Shown here piece after piece: positions 51,854-61,760 of a stretch of DNA of 64,000 nucleotides (position 1 is the stretch's first letter; the number at the start of each line of letters is the position of its first letter). Both the position numbers and the translations under genes were made by a program. The DNA is from CAWKDG01 sp963848355 (GTDB lineage Bacteria; Actinomycetota; Acidimicrobiia; Acidimicrobiales; UBA8190), in the NCBI GenBank assembly GCA_963848355.1, contig CAWKDG010000012.1:2186779-2250778 (forward strand), in the 5' to 3' direction. The notes under the pieces are model-generated. The model was not told the origin of the DNA. It saw only the letters and a program-made list of their open reading frames with translations, and did no database searches.

Positions 51854-52107
51854 AGACCTTCGCCTGGGTGGGCGGCGTGGTCATCGTCGCCGGACTCGTC
51901 GTCCTGGCCGTGGCCGGGACCACGGGCGCCACCGCCGTCCTCGTCACCGGGGTGGCCCTGGTGGCCATGATCGCCCTGGGGGGCTCCCTGGGTGGACGCC
52001 ACACCCCCGATGCTCCTCCGGCGGCCGTCGGACCCGAGAGCGGGGGAGGGCCTGCGACCGGTGCCGTCGAGGAGGACGGTGCCGACGGCGGAACCACGAC
52101 GCGGTGA
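51850..52107 (+). CDS. small membrane protein (85 aa)
   Basis: GTG 51850 overlaps the uppS TGA, and its own TGA overlaps the recO GTG. Two hydrophobic helices (VGGVVIVAGLVVLAVA and TAVLVTGVALVAMIALGG) are followed by a Gly/Pro/acidic tail. I do not recognise the family. Its strict coupling between uppS and recO indicates a real gene; the role is unknown. Confidence 0.7.
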   Translation: MKTFAWVGGVVIVAGLVVLAVAGTTGATAVLVTGVALVAMIALGGSLGGRHTPDAPPAAVGPESGGGPATGAVEEDGADGGTTTR

Positions 52108-52820
52108 GCCTCTACCGCGAGGACGGGATCGTCCTGCGGACCTTCCGTCTGGGGGAAGCGGACCGGATCGTGACGCTCATGACGCGTGGCCGGGGCAAGG
52201 TGAGGGCCGTGGCCAAAGGGGTGCGCCGGACCCATTCGAAGTTCGGGGCCCGGTTGGAGCCGCTCAGCCACGTGACGATGATGTGCTGGCAGGGCCGGGA
52301 GCTCGACATCGTCAACCAGGCCGAGGTGCTCGAGTCGTTCCGGGCCGTGCGCGAGGACCTGGGCCGGGTGGCCAAGGCGTACACGTTGCTCGAGGTCGTC
52401 GACCAGCTGGCCCAGGAGCGTCACGCCAATCCGCGGCTGTACGAGATGGTGGTGGGCGCGCTGCGCGTTCTCGAGGAGCGCGACGCCCCCCTCCTCGTCC
52501 CCGCCTTCCTGCTGAAGGTGTTGGCCCTCGAGGGGTCGGCGCCCACCGTCGACGTGTGCGTGTCCTGCGGTGCGGCCGACGATCTCGTCGCCTTCGACCT
52601 CAACGAGGGCGGCGTGCTGTGCCGGTCGTGCCGGCGCGGACGCTCGCTGTCGCCCGAGGCGCTGGAGGTCCTGCGCCGGATCCTCGGCGGGGGGCTGGCC
52701 TCGGCGTTGCGCGAACCGGCCGGGGCCCTGGCCGACGAGCTCACCGAGCTGGCCACCGAGGCGACCGAGGTCCATCTCGACCGGCGCCTGCGCAGCGTCC
52801 GTTCGAGCCCCGCGGAATAG
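52104..52820 (+). CDS. recO: DNA repair protein RecO
   Basis: 238 residues. The N-terminal OB fold has YREDGIVLRTFRLGEADRIV and RGKVRAVAKGVRRTHSKFGA. The helical core is followed by a zinc site (CVSCG and CRSCRRG near residues 152-176). RecO loads RecA at gaps with RecR. GTG 52104 overlaps the previous stop. Part of the uppS-recO-hemW-glyS string. Confidence 0.95.
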   Translation: MSLYREDGIVLRTFRLGEADRIVTLMTRGRGKVRAVAKGVRRTHSKFGARLEPLSHVTMMCWQGRELDIVNQAEVLESFRAVREDLGRVAKAYTLLEVVDQLAQERHANPRLYEMVVGALRVLEERDAPLLVPAFLLKVLALEGSAPTVDVCVSCGAADDLVAFDLNEGGVLCRSCRRGRSLSPEALEVLRRILGGGLASALREPAGALADELTELATEATEVHLDRRLRSVRSSPAE

Positions 52821-52827
52821 AGCCGGC

Positions 52828-53952
52828 GTGGAGCGGGCCGAGAGCGAGGCGTTCGGCGTCTACGTCCACGTGCCGTTCTGCTCGTCGCGCTGTGACTACT
52901 GCGCCTTCGCCACCTGGACCGATCGCGACCATCTGATGGCCAGGTATGCCGACGCCTGTGTCACCGAGATCGGACGGGCCGTCGACGACGAGGGTCTGCC
53001 GCCGGCCACCAGCGTCTTCGTCGGAGGGGGAACGCCGTCGCGGCTCCCCGCCGATCTTCTGGCCGAGATCCTCGGTGCCATCCCCCGGCGTCGCGGCGCC
53101 GAGGTCACCGTCGAGTGCAACCCCGAGGACGCCTCGGCACCCCTGTTCGCCGTGTGGCGATCGGCGGGGGTGGACCGGGTCTCGTTCGGCGTGCAGTCGA
53201 TGGTGCCCCACGTCCTGGCCGGCCTGGGACGGCGCCATGACCCCGACGCCGTGGCTCGTGCCGTGGCCCTGGCCGGCGGGGCCGGCTTCTCCTCGGTCAA
53301 CGTCGACCTCATCTTCGGCGGCGCGGGGGAGAGCGACGACGACTTCCGCCACAGCCTGGAGGCGGTGCTCGGCCTCGATCCAGCGCCGGACCACGTGAGT
53401 GCCTACGCCCTCACCGTGGAGCCCGGCACCCCGCTGGCCGCCGACACCGCCCGTCACCCCGACGACGATGTCCAGGCCCACCGCTACGCGTTGGCCGACG
53501 AGGTCCTGACCGGAGCGGGCTTCGCGTGGTACGAGGTCTCGAACTGGGCCCGCCCCGGCCACAGCTGCCGTCACAACCGCCTCTACTGGGAGCAGGGGGA
53601 CTACCGCGGCATCGGAGCAGCCGCCCACTCTCACCGGCGCGGGCGGCGGTGGTGGAACATCCGGACGCCCGAGCGCTACATCGACGCCGTCGACGCCGGA
53701 CGTCCGACGACGGCCGGGGAGGAGGTGCTGTCAGCCGAGCAACGACTCTTCGAGGGCCTGGCGCTGGCCCTGCGGACGTCGGCCGGGGTGCCGGCATCGA
53801 TGGTGCCGGACGACCCCGACCTCGCTGGGCTGATCGACCGTCACGGCGCGAGAGCCGTGCTGACGGTGCGGGGGCGGTTGCTGGCCAACGAGGTGACGAC
53901 ACGACTCGTCCTTCCGGGACGATCGGATCGAACCGGTATCCTGCGCCCATGA
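52828..53952 (+). CDS. hemW: radical SAM protein HemW (coproporphyrinogen oxidase-like)
   Basis: 374 residues from GTG 52828. The radical-SAM cluster motif CSSRCDYC (CxxxCxxC) occurs in VYVHVPFCSSRCDYCAFATW, then FVGGGTPSRLPADLL, TVECNPED, RVSFGVQS and NVDLIFGGAGES. The C-terminal HemN-like extension is ARPGHSCRHNRLYWEQGDYR. HemW family members are heme chaperones. Its TGA overlaps the glyS ATG (ATGA). Confidence 0.94.
   Translation: MERAESEAFGVYVHVPFCSSRCDYCAFATWTDRDHLMARYADACVTEIGRAVDDEGLPPATSVFVGGGTPSRLPADLLAEILGAIPRRRGAEVTVECNPEDASAPLFAVWRSAGVDRVSFGVQSMVPHVLAGLGRRHDPDAVARAVALAGGAGFSSVNVDLIFGGAGESDDDFRHSLEAVLGLDPAPDHVSAYALTVEPGTPLAADTARHPDDDVQAHRYALADEVLTGAGFAWYEVSNWARPGHSCRHNRLYWEQGDYRGIGAAAHSHRRGRRWWNIRTPERYIDAVDAGRPTTAGEEVLSAEQRLFEGLALALRTSAGVPASMVPDDPDLAGLIDRHGARAVLTVRGRLLANEVTTRLVLPGRSDRTGILRP
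53937..53942 (+). promoter_or_regulatory. leaderless-type promoter of glyS inside hemW
   Basis: TATCCT within the last codons of hemW, 6 bases before ATG 53949. Confidence 0.5.
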
Positions 53953-55274
53953 CCGAGGAGACCGGAGGACAGCAGCCCGACGACCTCGTGGAGCGGGTCG
54001 TCAACCTGTGCAAGCGCCGGGGCTTCATCTTCCCCTCGGCCGAGATCTACGGCGGCTTCCGCTCCACCTACGACTACGGACCCCTCGGTGCGCTGCTCCT
54101 GCGCAACGTCAAGGACGCCTGGTGGCGGGCCATGGTGCAACGGCGTGACGACGTCGTCGCCCTCGACGCCGCCATCCTCTCGGCGCCGAAGATCTGGGAA
54201 GCGTCGGGACATCTGAGCAACTTCACCGACCCCCTGGTCGACTGCCGCAACTGCCACGAGCGGTGGCGGGCCGACAAGATCGAGGGCCAGTGCCCCAACT
54301 GCGGGTCGACCGATCTCACCGAGGCACGGGCGTTCAACCTGATGTTCAAGACCTTCGCCGGTCCCGTGGAGGAGGATGCCACCGTCGCCTACCTCCGCCC
54401 CGAGACGGCGCAGGGAATGTTCGTCAACTTCGTGAACGTCCTGCAGACGACCAGGAAGAAGCCACCGTTCGGCATCGCCCAGGTGGGGAAGTCGTTCCGC
54501 AACGAGATCACGCCGCAGAATTTCGTCTTCCGGACCCGCGAGTTCGAGCAGATGGAGATGGAGTACTTCGTCCCGCCCGCCGACGCCCAGAAATGGTTCG
54601 ACTACTGGCTGGACGAGCGGTTCCGGTGGTACCTCGACCTGGGGATCCCAGCCGACAAGCTGCGGCTGCGCCATCACGAGGCCGACGAGCTGTCGCACTA
54701 CTCGGCGGCGACGGCCGATGTCGAGTTCCTGTTCCCGTGGGGGTGGGACGAGCTCGAAGGGATCGCCAACCGGACCGACTTCGACCTGAAGGCCCACAGC
54801 GCCGCCTCGGGGGAGAAGCTCGAGTACTTCGACCAGGCCTCGGGCGAGCGGTACGTGCCCTACGTGATCGAGCCGGCCGCCGGTGCCACCCGGACCATGA
54901 TGGCCTTCCTCCTCGCCGCCTACGACGAGGACGAGGTGGGGGGCGAGAAGAGGACCGTCCTTCGCCTCGATCCGCGCCTGGCCCCCTATCAGGTGGCCGT
55001 GCTGCCGTTGTCGAAGAACGACGCCCTGGTGCCTCTGTCCCGGGAGGTGCTCGGCCAGCTCCAGCCGATCTGCATGTGCGACTTCGACGTCACCCAGTCG
55101 ATCGGGAAGCGGTACCGGCGCCAGGACGAGGTGGGCACCCCGTTCTGCGTGACCGTCGATTTCGAGTCGCTCGAAGACGGGGCCGTGACCGTGCGCGAGC
55201 GCGACACGACCGCGCAGGTCCGGGTCCCGATCGACACACTGGCCGCCGAGATCGGCGGGCGTCTCGGCCGCTGA
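53949..55274 (+). CDS. glyS: glycine--tRNA ligase (homodimeric alpha2 type)
   Basis: 441 residues; class II synthetase. GFIFPSAEIYGGFRSTYDYG is the N-terminal signature. Cys pairs (CRNCHERW, CPNCGSTD) bind zinc, motif 2 is FRNEITPQNFVFRTREFEQM, motif 3 is GATRTMMAFLLAAY, and the anticodon-binding domain is APYQVAVLPLSKND. This is the eukaryote/actinobacterial alpha2 form, not the GlyQ/GlyS alpha2beta2 form. The ATG is in an ATGA overlap with hemW and also has a leaderless-type box. Frame intact. Confidence 0.97.
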   Translation: MTEETGGQQPDDLVERVVNLCKRRGFIFPSAEIYGGFRSTYDYGPLGALLLRNVKDAWWRAMVQRRDDVVALDAAILSAPKIWEASGHLSNFTDPLVDCRNCHERWRADKIEGQCPNCGSTDLTEARAFNLMFKTFAGPVEEDATVAYLRPETAQGMFVNFVNVLQTTRKKPPFGIAQVGKSFRNEITPQNFVFRTREFEQMEMEYFVPPADAQKWFDYWLDERFRWYLDLGIPADKLRLRHHEADELSHYSAATADVEFLFPWGWDELEGIANRTDFDLKAHSAASGEKLEYFDQASGERYVPYVIEPAAGATRTMMAFLLAAYDEDEVGGEKRTVLRLDPRLAPYQVAVLPLSKNDALVPLSREVLGQLQPICMCDFDVTQSIGKRYRRQDEVGTPFCVTVDFESLEDGAVTVRERDTTAQVRVPIDTLAAEIGGRLGR

Positions 55275-55314
55275 CGCCACGCCGCCGCCGACCAACCCTC
55301 GAGGTGGCGGCCGG

Positions 55315-55320
55315 TAGGCT
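55315..55320 (+). promoter_or_regulatory. promoter of ppdK
   Basis: TAGGCT; transcription would begin about 55327, giving a leader of about 29 bases that includes a CAGGAGA ribosome site. Confidence 0.5.
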
Positions 55321-55355
55321 CGGGGGGTCCCGCTCCACCCCTCAGGAGACTCCCC

Positions 55356-58080
55356 ATGCCGTTCGTCTACGACTTCGACCACAAGCACCGTCGGCCGCCC
55401 ATGGAGATGAAGGACCTCCTCGGGGGCAAGGGCGCCAACCTGGCCGAGATGACGTCGGTCCTGGGCCTGCCCGTGCCCCACGGCTTCACCATCACCACCG
55501 ACGCCTGCCGCGCCTACATGGACGGGGGCTGGCCCGACGGTCTGTCGGCCGAGGTGGCCCGGGCCCGGACCCGGCTCGAGAAGAAGATGGGGAAGTCTCT
55601 GGGCGACAGCGGCGACCCCCTGCTCGTGAGCGTCCGCTCGGGGGCCAAGTTCTCGATGCCCGGCATGATGGACACGGTCTTGAACCTGGGGCTGAACGAC
55701 GAGTCGGTGGCCGGGTTGGCCAAGCAGACACGACGAGCGCTTCGCCTTCGACTCCTACCGCCGCTTCGTGGCCATGTACGGCCGCATCGTGCTCGGGATC
55801 GACGGCGAGGAGTTCGACGCCCTGCTCGAGGCGGCCAAGGAGCTGGCCGGGACGAGCTCCGATGCGGCCGTCCCCACCGAGCTGCTGCGCTACCTGGTCG
55901 ACTCCTACAAGACCATCGTCGAGCGCGCCACCGGCGCCCCGTTCCCCCAGGATCCCGACGCCCAGCTGCGGGGCGCCATCGAAGCCGTGTTCCAGTCCTG
56001 GAACGGTCCCCGGGCCATCGCCTACCGCGACCACGAAGGCATCGCCCACGATCTCGGCACGGCCGTGAACATCCAGGCCATGGTGTTCGGCAACCGCGAC
56101 GACCGCTCGGGCACCGGAGTCGGGTTCACCCGCGACCCGGCCACCGGCGCGAAGGGCGAGTACGGCGACTTCCTGATCAACGCCCAGGGCGAGGACGTGG
56201 TGGCCGGCATCCGCAACACCGAGCCCCTCTCGGCGCTGAAGAGGACGTTCCCGAAGATCCACACCGAATTGCTCGCCATCTTCGCCCGCCTCGAAGGTCA
56301 CTACCGCGACATGTGCGACACCGAGTTCACCATCGAGCAGGACAAGCTGTGGATGCTGCAGACGCGGGTGGGCAAGCGCACCGGGAACGCCGCCCTGCGC
56401 ATGGCCGTGGACATGACGAAGGACGCCGCCATCAAGCTCACCAGGGCCGAGGCCGTGCAGCGGGTGACGGCCGAGCACCTCGAGCACGTCCTGCATCCCC
56501 GCTTCGCCGGCAGCGGGCAGACGGTGCTCACGACCGGTCTGGGCGCCTCGCCCGGTGCGGCTGTCGGTCGGGCCTATTTCACCGCCGACGACGCCGCCGC
56601 GGCGGCCGAGGCGGGCGAGAAGGTCATCCTGGTGCGCAGCGAGACCTCGCCCGAGGACGTCCACGGCATGCTGGCGTCCGAGGGGATCCTGACCGCCCGT
56701 GGCGGACTCGTGTCCCACGCCGCCGTGGTGGCCCGGGGATGGGGGAAGCCGGCGGTGGTGGGGGCCGAGAAGGTCCGCATCGACGGGGCGTCGTTCAAGG
56801 TGGGCGTGGTCACGGTGGCCGAGGGTGACTGGCTCTCCATCGACGGCACCGCCGGTGACGTGATCCTCGGCCAGGTGCCCCTGTCGGCTCCCGAACCGAG
56901 CAAGGAATTCGCCGTCGTCCTCGGGTGGGCCGACGAGATCAGGGCCGGACGGCTCGGCGTGCGGGCCAACGCCGACACCGGCCCCGACGCCGCCAACGCC
57001 CGCCGGCTCGGGGCCGAGGGGATCGGCCTGTGCCGGACGGAACACATGTTCATCGCCGAGGACCGGCTGCCCATCGTGCGGCGGATGATCCTGGCCTCGA
57101 CGCCGGACGAGGAGGACGCCGCCCTGGAGGAGTTCCGCGTCGCCCAGCGCGCCGACTTCGTCGAGATCCTCGAGGCCATGGACGGGCTCCCGGTGACGGT
57201 GCGGCTCCTCGACCCCCCGCTGCACGAATTCCTGCCCCAGACGGGGGACCTGGCCATCAAGGAGGCCACCGTCGGACTGACCGACGAGGAACGTGCCCTG
57301 TACGAGGCGGCCCAGGACTGGCACGAGTTCAACCCGATGCTCGGGACCCGGGGGGTGCGCCTCGGCGTGCTCAAGCCCGGCCTCTACGCCATGCAGGTCC
57401 GGGCCCTCATGGAGGCGGCCCTCGACCGGGTGGCCGCCGGCGGTCGGCCCATCATCGAGATCATGATCCCGCTGACCGTCGGCCGCGAGGAGATGGCCCT
57501 GGCCCGGTCCTGGGTGGAGGAGGCGGTGAGCGCCGCCTCCGGCCCCCGCCGTCCGGTCGGCCAAGTCGGCCAAGACGGCGACACGCGGGCGCGGCGGCGC
57601 GGGCAAGGTCGAGGTCCTCATCGGCACCATGATCGAGACGCCGCGCGCGGCGCTGCGGGCGGGCGAGATCGCCGAGGACGCCGAGTTCTTCTCCTTCGGC
57701 ACCAACGACCTCACCCAGATGACTTTCGGGTTCAGCCGTGACGACGTCGAAGGGCGGATGATGGCCGCCTATCTCGAGAAGGGACTGCTGCCCCACAACC
57801 CGTTCGAGACGATCGACGCCGCCGGCGTCGGTGAGCTCGTCCGGATGGGTGTCGAGCGGGGACGGGCGACGCGTCCGAGCTCAAGATCGGGGTGTGCGGC
57901 GAGCACGGGGGAGATCCCGAGTCGATCTCGTCTTCGCCGCCGCCGGCCTCGACTACGTGAGCTGCTCGCCGTTCCGTGTCCCCATCGCCCGCCTGTCGGC
58001 CGCCCAGGCCGTCCTGGCCGGGAGCGACACGCCGTCTACCAGGAAGGCTGTCACCTCCCGGAAGGCCGGAACGCTCGTAG
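55356..58080 (+). CDS. ppdK: pyruvate, phosphate dikinase, four or more frame breaks
   Basis: About 890-905 residues after correction. The ATP-grasp domain starts FDHKHRRPPMEMKDLLGGKG with LLVSVRSGAKFSMPGMMDTV. The frame changes at about 55731 (extra C) to DERFAFDSYRRFVAMYGRIV. The swivelling phospho-His domain has GGLVSHAAVVARGWGKPAVV. The PEP-binding barrel has LGAEGIGLCRTEHMF, GTRGVRLGVL and, after a break near 57545, GKVEVLIGTMIETPRAAL and FFSFGTNDLTQMTFG. Near 57866 a lost G and near 57930 another change lead through IGVCGEHGGDP (catalytic Cys) to GLDYVSCSPFRVPIARL. The stop is unclear; TAG 58080 is the best guess. It interconverts pyruvate and PEP using PPi. Confidence 0.9.
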
Positions 58081-58093
58081 GACCCGCTCCCGG

Positions 58094-58099
58094 TAGCGT
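58094..58099 (+). promoter_or_regulatory. leaderless-type promoter of dnaG
   Basis: TAGCGT, 7 bases before GTG 58107. Confidence 0.5.
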
Positions 58100-58106
58100 C
58101 CTGGCC

Positions 58107-60005
58107 GTGGCCATACCGGAGGAGGACGTGGCCCGGGTCCGGGCCGCCACCGACATCGTCGCTCTCATCGGCGAGCACGCCGCGCTCAAGCGGCAGGGCA
58201 CCCGGTGGGTCGGACTCTGCCCGTTCCACCAGGAGAAATCCCCGTCGTTCAGCGTCAACGCCGAGGAAGGTCTCTACTACTGCTTCGGCTGCCAGAAGTC
58301 GGGCGACGCCATCAGCTTCGTCCGCGACGTCGAGCACCTGGACTTCGTCGAGGCCGTGCGTCGCCTGGCCGACCGGGCCGGCGTCACCATCACCGAGGAT
58401 GCGGCGGTGACGGCCGAGCGCCAGCGGCGCAACCCCCTCTACGACGCCATGACCAAGGCCGTCGACTTCTACCACGAGAGACTCCTCGCCGCCCCCGACG
58501 GGGGTCCGGCGCGGGACTACCTCCGGTCGCGCGGCTACGACGGCGACGTCGTCCGGGCGTTCAAGCTCGGCTGGGCCCCCGAGGGCTGGGACGCCCTGGC
58601 CAGCCACCTGAAGGTGTCCGAGAAGGTGCTCACCGACTCCGGCCTCGGCTTCGTGAACCGCCGCGGCCGGCGCCAGGACGCCTTCCGGGGCCGGGTGATC
58701 TTCCCCATCTTCGATCCCTCGGGCAAGGCCATCGCCCTGGGTGGGCGGATCCTGCCGTCTCCGGCCGGGCGGCGGCTCCCGACGGGCCCAAGTACAAGAA
58801 CTCCCAGGACGGCCCCATCTACTCCAAGCGCCGCACGCTGTACGGGCTCAACTGGGCCAAGGCCGACGTGGTGGCCAGCGGCGAGGTGATCGTGTGCGAG
58901 GGATACACCGACGTCATCGCCTTCTTCGAGGTCGGCCTGCCGCGGGCCGTGGCCACCTGCGGCACGGCCCTGGGCGAGGAGCACTTCCGGGTCCTCGGCA
59001 ACTTCGCCACCCGGGTCGTCCTCGCCTATGACGCCGACGCCGCCGGCGAGGCGGGGGCCACCCGTGTCTACGAATGGGAGCGCCACCACTCGGTCGACGT
59101 GGCCGTGGCCGCCCTCCCGGCCGGGGCCGATCCGGCCGATCTGGCCCGCACCGATCCCGACGCGCTGCGCCGCGCCGTGGCCGAGGCGCAACCCTTTCTG
59201 CGCTTCCGGATCGAGCGCGTCCTGCAGGCGGCCGATCTGCGCACCAACGAAGGCCGGGCCAAGGCGGCCGAAGCCGCCCTGGCCGTGGTGGCCGACCATC
59301 CCAACGGCCTCGTCCGCGACCAGTACCTGATGGTGGTGGCCGACCGGTGCCGGCTGGAGGCGGCGTCACTGCGGGGCCTGCTCGACGACCTCGTCCGCCG
59401 GCGGCGGCCGGGCCCCCCGCCGCCGAGCCCCGGCCCGACGCGACCGTCGGCGCGGCGGTCCGACGTCGCCACCGACGACCGCCGACCGACGGACGCGGCC
59501 CCGGCCGACCGGCGGCCGGCCCGGTCATCGCCGCCCGGGTCACGACGGCGAGCCGCAGGGCCCGGGTCTCGAGGCCTTGAAACTCGTCGTGCACCAGCGC
59601 GACGCGGTGGCCGACAGACTTGATGCATTGTTGTTCAACGACGAACGCCAACGTGTCGCCTTCCAGACTCTGCGCCGCCGGGGATCTGCACGAGGCCATT
59701 CGCTCGTGCCGAGGACGACTCTCCCGAGGTGGCGGTCCTTTTGCGGCGCCTGGCGGTTGAGGAACCGGCGCTTGAGTGCCGATGGCGTCGTGATGCAACT
59801 GGTGCGGACGGCGTCGCGGCGGGCCCTGGCCGACCTCGACGCCGAGGGCCGGTTGTCTCCCGACGCCTTTGCGCAGCTGGCGCGGGTGACGGCGCAAGTT
59901 CATTGCGATATCGAGGAATTGGACTCAGAAGACGGGGAAGGGGCCATCAAAGCCGCGGACCGGTTGGTAGCCTGGCTTGTTGAAAGGGGCGAGGAGAACG
60001 CATGA
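58107..60005 (+). CDS. dnaG: DNA primase, several frame breaks
   Basis: About 630 residues after correction. The CHC2 zinc finger is CPFHQEKSPSF with LYYCFGCQKSGD; then VIFPIFDPSGKAIALGGRIL. After a break near 58775 come KYKNSQDGPIYSKRRTLYGL and the TOPRIM block (VIVCEGYTDVIAFFEVGL, VVLAYDADAAGEAGATR). A Pro/Arg-rich linker (about 59400-59560) precedes the C-terminal helicase-binding domain, pieced together from LVVHQRDAVADRLDALLF, AAGDLHEAIRS, VAVLLRRLAVEEP and MQLVRTASRRALADLD over breaks near 59575, 59672, 59706 and 59771. Primase makes RNA primers at forks. ATGA overlap with rpoD; dnaG-rpoD order is the classical macromolecular-synthesis arrangement. Confidence 0.92.
59968..59973 (+). promoter_or_regulatory. 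candidate internal promoter of rpoD
   Basis: TAGCCT in the dnaG 3' end. Transcription near 59980 gives a leader of about 22 bases containing GAGGAG, 6 bases before ATG 60002. Confidence 0.4.
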
Positions 60006-61466
60006 GTGAGGTTCACCCGCCGGCCGGTTCGGTGCGGCCGGCACCTGAAGGTGTCGCTCTCGACGGCTTCGAGCAATTGCTCGCCGTCGGGCGTCAGCGC
60101 GGGTACCTCACCCAGGACGATCTGATCCTCGTCCTCCAAGCGGTGGAGTTGTCGCACGACATCATCGAGGACGTCGTGGCGCGCGTCCGGGCCGAAGGCA
60201 TCGAATACCTCGAGCAGACCCGGGCGGGCGCCGCTCCGGTGGCTCTGGCCGAAGCGGTGGCCGTGGCCGTGGCCGAAGTCGTGGTCGACGCCCTGCCCGA
60301 CGACGGTGGCACGCGTGACCGTCGACGTCGACACTCGACCGACGCCTCCCCGACGATGAGGGCATCGTCGTCGTCGTCGAAGAGGACGAGAGCGGGGCGG
60401 ACGGCGGCGGGACCGCTCCAGAGGCTCAAGCGCAAGGCCTTCAAGCGCGAGCCGGCCGACGAGGTGATGGACAGGCAGCAGCCCCGTCCCGGTCGGGCCC
60501 GCGTCAGTTCGTACTCGTCACCCGATCACGGCGGCGGGGCCGGCGCCGATCCCGTCCACACCTATCTGAAGGAGATCGGCAAGGTCCCCCTGCTCACCGG
60601 CGAGCTCGAGGTCGAGCTGGCCAAACGGATCGAAGCGGGGACGGCGGCGGCCGAGGAGTTGGCCGCCCACGAAGAGGGGCAGCGTCGGTTGGCCCCCGAC
60701 GAGCGGACCAAGGTGCAACGGCAGGTACGCCGGGGTCAGCAGGCCAAGGAGGCCCTCATCGAGGCCAACCTCCGACTGGTGGTGTCCATCGCCAAGCGGT
60801 ACCGCAACCGGGGCCTGGCCTTCCTCGATCTCATCCAGGAAGGCAACCTCGGTCTGATGCGGGCCGTCGAGAAGTTCGACTACACCAAGGGCTTCAAGTT
60901 CTCGACCTACGCCACCTGGTGGATCCGCCAGGCCATCACCCGGGCCCTGGCCGACCAGGGCCGCACCATCCGCATCCCCGTCCACATGGTGGAGACGATC
61001 AACAAGGTGGTGCGGGTCCAGCGCCAGCTCCTGCAGGAGCTCGGCCGCGAGCCGACCGTGGAGGAGATCGCCAGCCGCGTGGAGTTCCCCATCGAACGGG
61101 TCCGCGAGATCCAGCGCATCAACCAGGACACCGTGTCGCTCGAGCAGCCCATGGGTGACGAGGAGGACTTCAGCCTCTCCGACCTGATCGAGGACCAGGG
61201 GGCCGAGGTCCCCGACGACGCCGCCACCCGCTCCATGCTCCACGAGGCCGTCCGCGACGCCCTGGCCGGGCTGCCCCGGCGCGAGCGCGAGGTGATGGAG
61301 CTTGCGCTTCGGTCTCGAGGACGGCCGGGTGCGGACGCTCGAGGAGGTGGGCAAGGCGTTCGGCGTCACCCGTGAGCGGATCCGCCAGATCGAGGCCAAG
61401 ACCCTGGCCAAGCTCCGCCATCCGAACTCGGCCCAGCCCCTCCGGGACTTTCTCGACGAAGCCTGA
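60002..61466 (+). CDS. rpoD: RNA polymerase principal sigma factor, frame break near 61302
   Basis: About 487 residues after correction. An N-terminal region-1.1-like part (GFEQLLAVGRQRGYLTQDDL) is followed by a basic/Ser-rich linker whose reading frame may itself be disturbed (60310-60460; an acidic alternative frame exists). Region 1.2 has DPVHTYLKEIGKVPLLTGEL, region 2 AKRYRNRGLAFLDLIQEGNL and KFDYTKGFKFSTYATWWIRQ, region 3 RTIRIPVHMVETINKVVRVQ. Region 4, after one extra T near 61302, reads RFGLEDGRVRTLEEVGKAFG and RERIRQIEAKTLAKLRHP. The corrected stop is 61466. It directs RNA polymerase to housekeeping promoters, presumably those with the TANNNT boxes listed here. Confidence 0.95.
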
Positions 61467-61503
61467 GCCTCCGCGCCATCCCGGCTCGCCGCGACGGCGC
61501 TGC

Positions 61504-61509
61504 TATCTT
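61504..61509 (+). promoter_or_regulatory. promoter of tRNA-Asn
   Basis: TATCTT, 24 bases before the tRNA 5' end. Confidence 0.45.
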
Positions 61510-61533
61510 CGCGAGGCCGTCGCGGCGGCATGA

Positions 61534-61606
61534 TCCGGGGTAGCTCAATTGGCAGAGCGAGCGGCTGTTAACCGCTAGGTTGAGAGTTCGAGTCTCTCCC
61601 CCGGAG
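61534..61606 (+). tRNA. tRNA-Asn (anticodon GTT)
   Basis: Cloverleaf with acceptor TCCGGGG/CCCCGGA, D-arm GCTC/GAGC, anticodon arm AGCGG-CTGTTAA-CCGCT (GTT) and T-arm GAGAG-TTCGAGT-CTCTC. The discriminator is G. CCA is not encoded. Confidence 0.97.
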
Positions 61607-61672
61607 CGGGCCCGATCCGACGGGCCGTGCAACCGGGTCTGTCGCCCACGCCGGCGCCGAAGCGCCCGGTGA

Positions 61673-61745
61673 GGGGCCGTAGCTCAGTGGTCAGAGCAGG
61701 GGACTCATAATCCCTGGGTCGCAGGTTCGATCCCTGCCGGCCCCA
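61673..61745 (+). tRNA. tRNA with CAT anticodon (Ile2 with lysidine, or elongator Met)
   Basis: Cloverleaf: acceptor GGGGCCG/CGGCCCC, D-arm GCTC/GAGC, anticodon arm GGGGA-CTCATAA-TCCCT, T-arm GCAGG-TTCGATC-CCTGC, discriminator A. Not the initiator, because position 1-72 is G:C. The AGCAGGxGACTCATAATCxCT pattern and GGTCGC resemble the E. coli Ile2 (ileX) type, but elongator Met in high-GC actinobacteria is similar. Confidence 0.9.
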
Positions 61746-61760
61746 CGGACGGGAGTGGTG

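Noticed and set aside
61290..61320. Programmed ribosomal frameshift in rpoD, dnaG or ppdK
   Set aside because: There is no slippery heptamer with a downstream pseudoknot, the breaks differ in direction and context, and many genes are affected. Indel errors explain them better.
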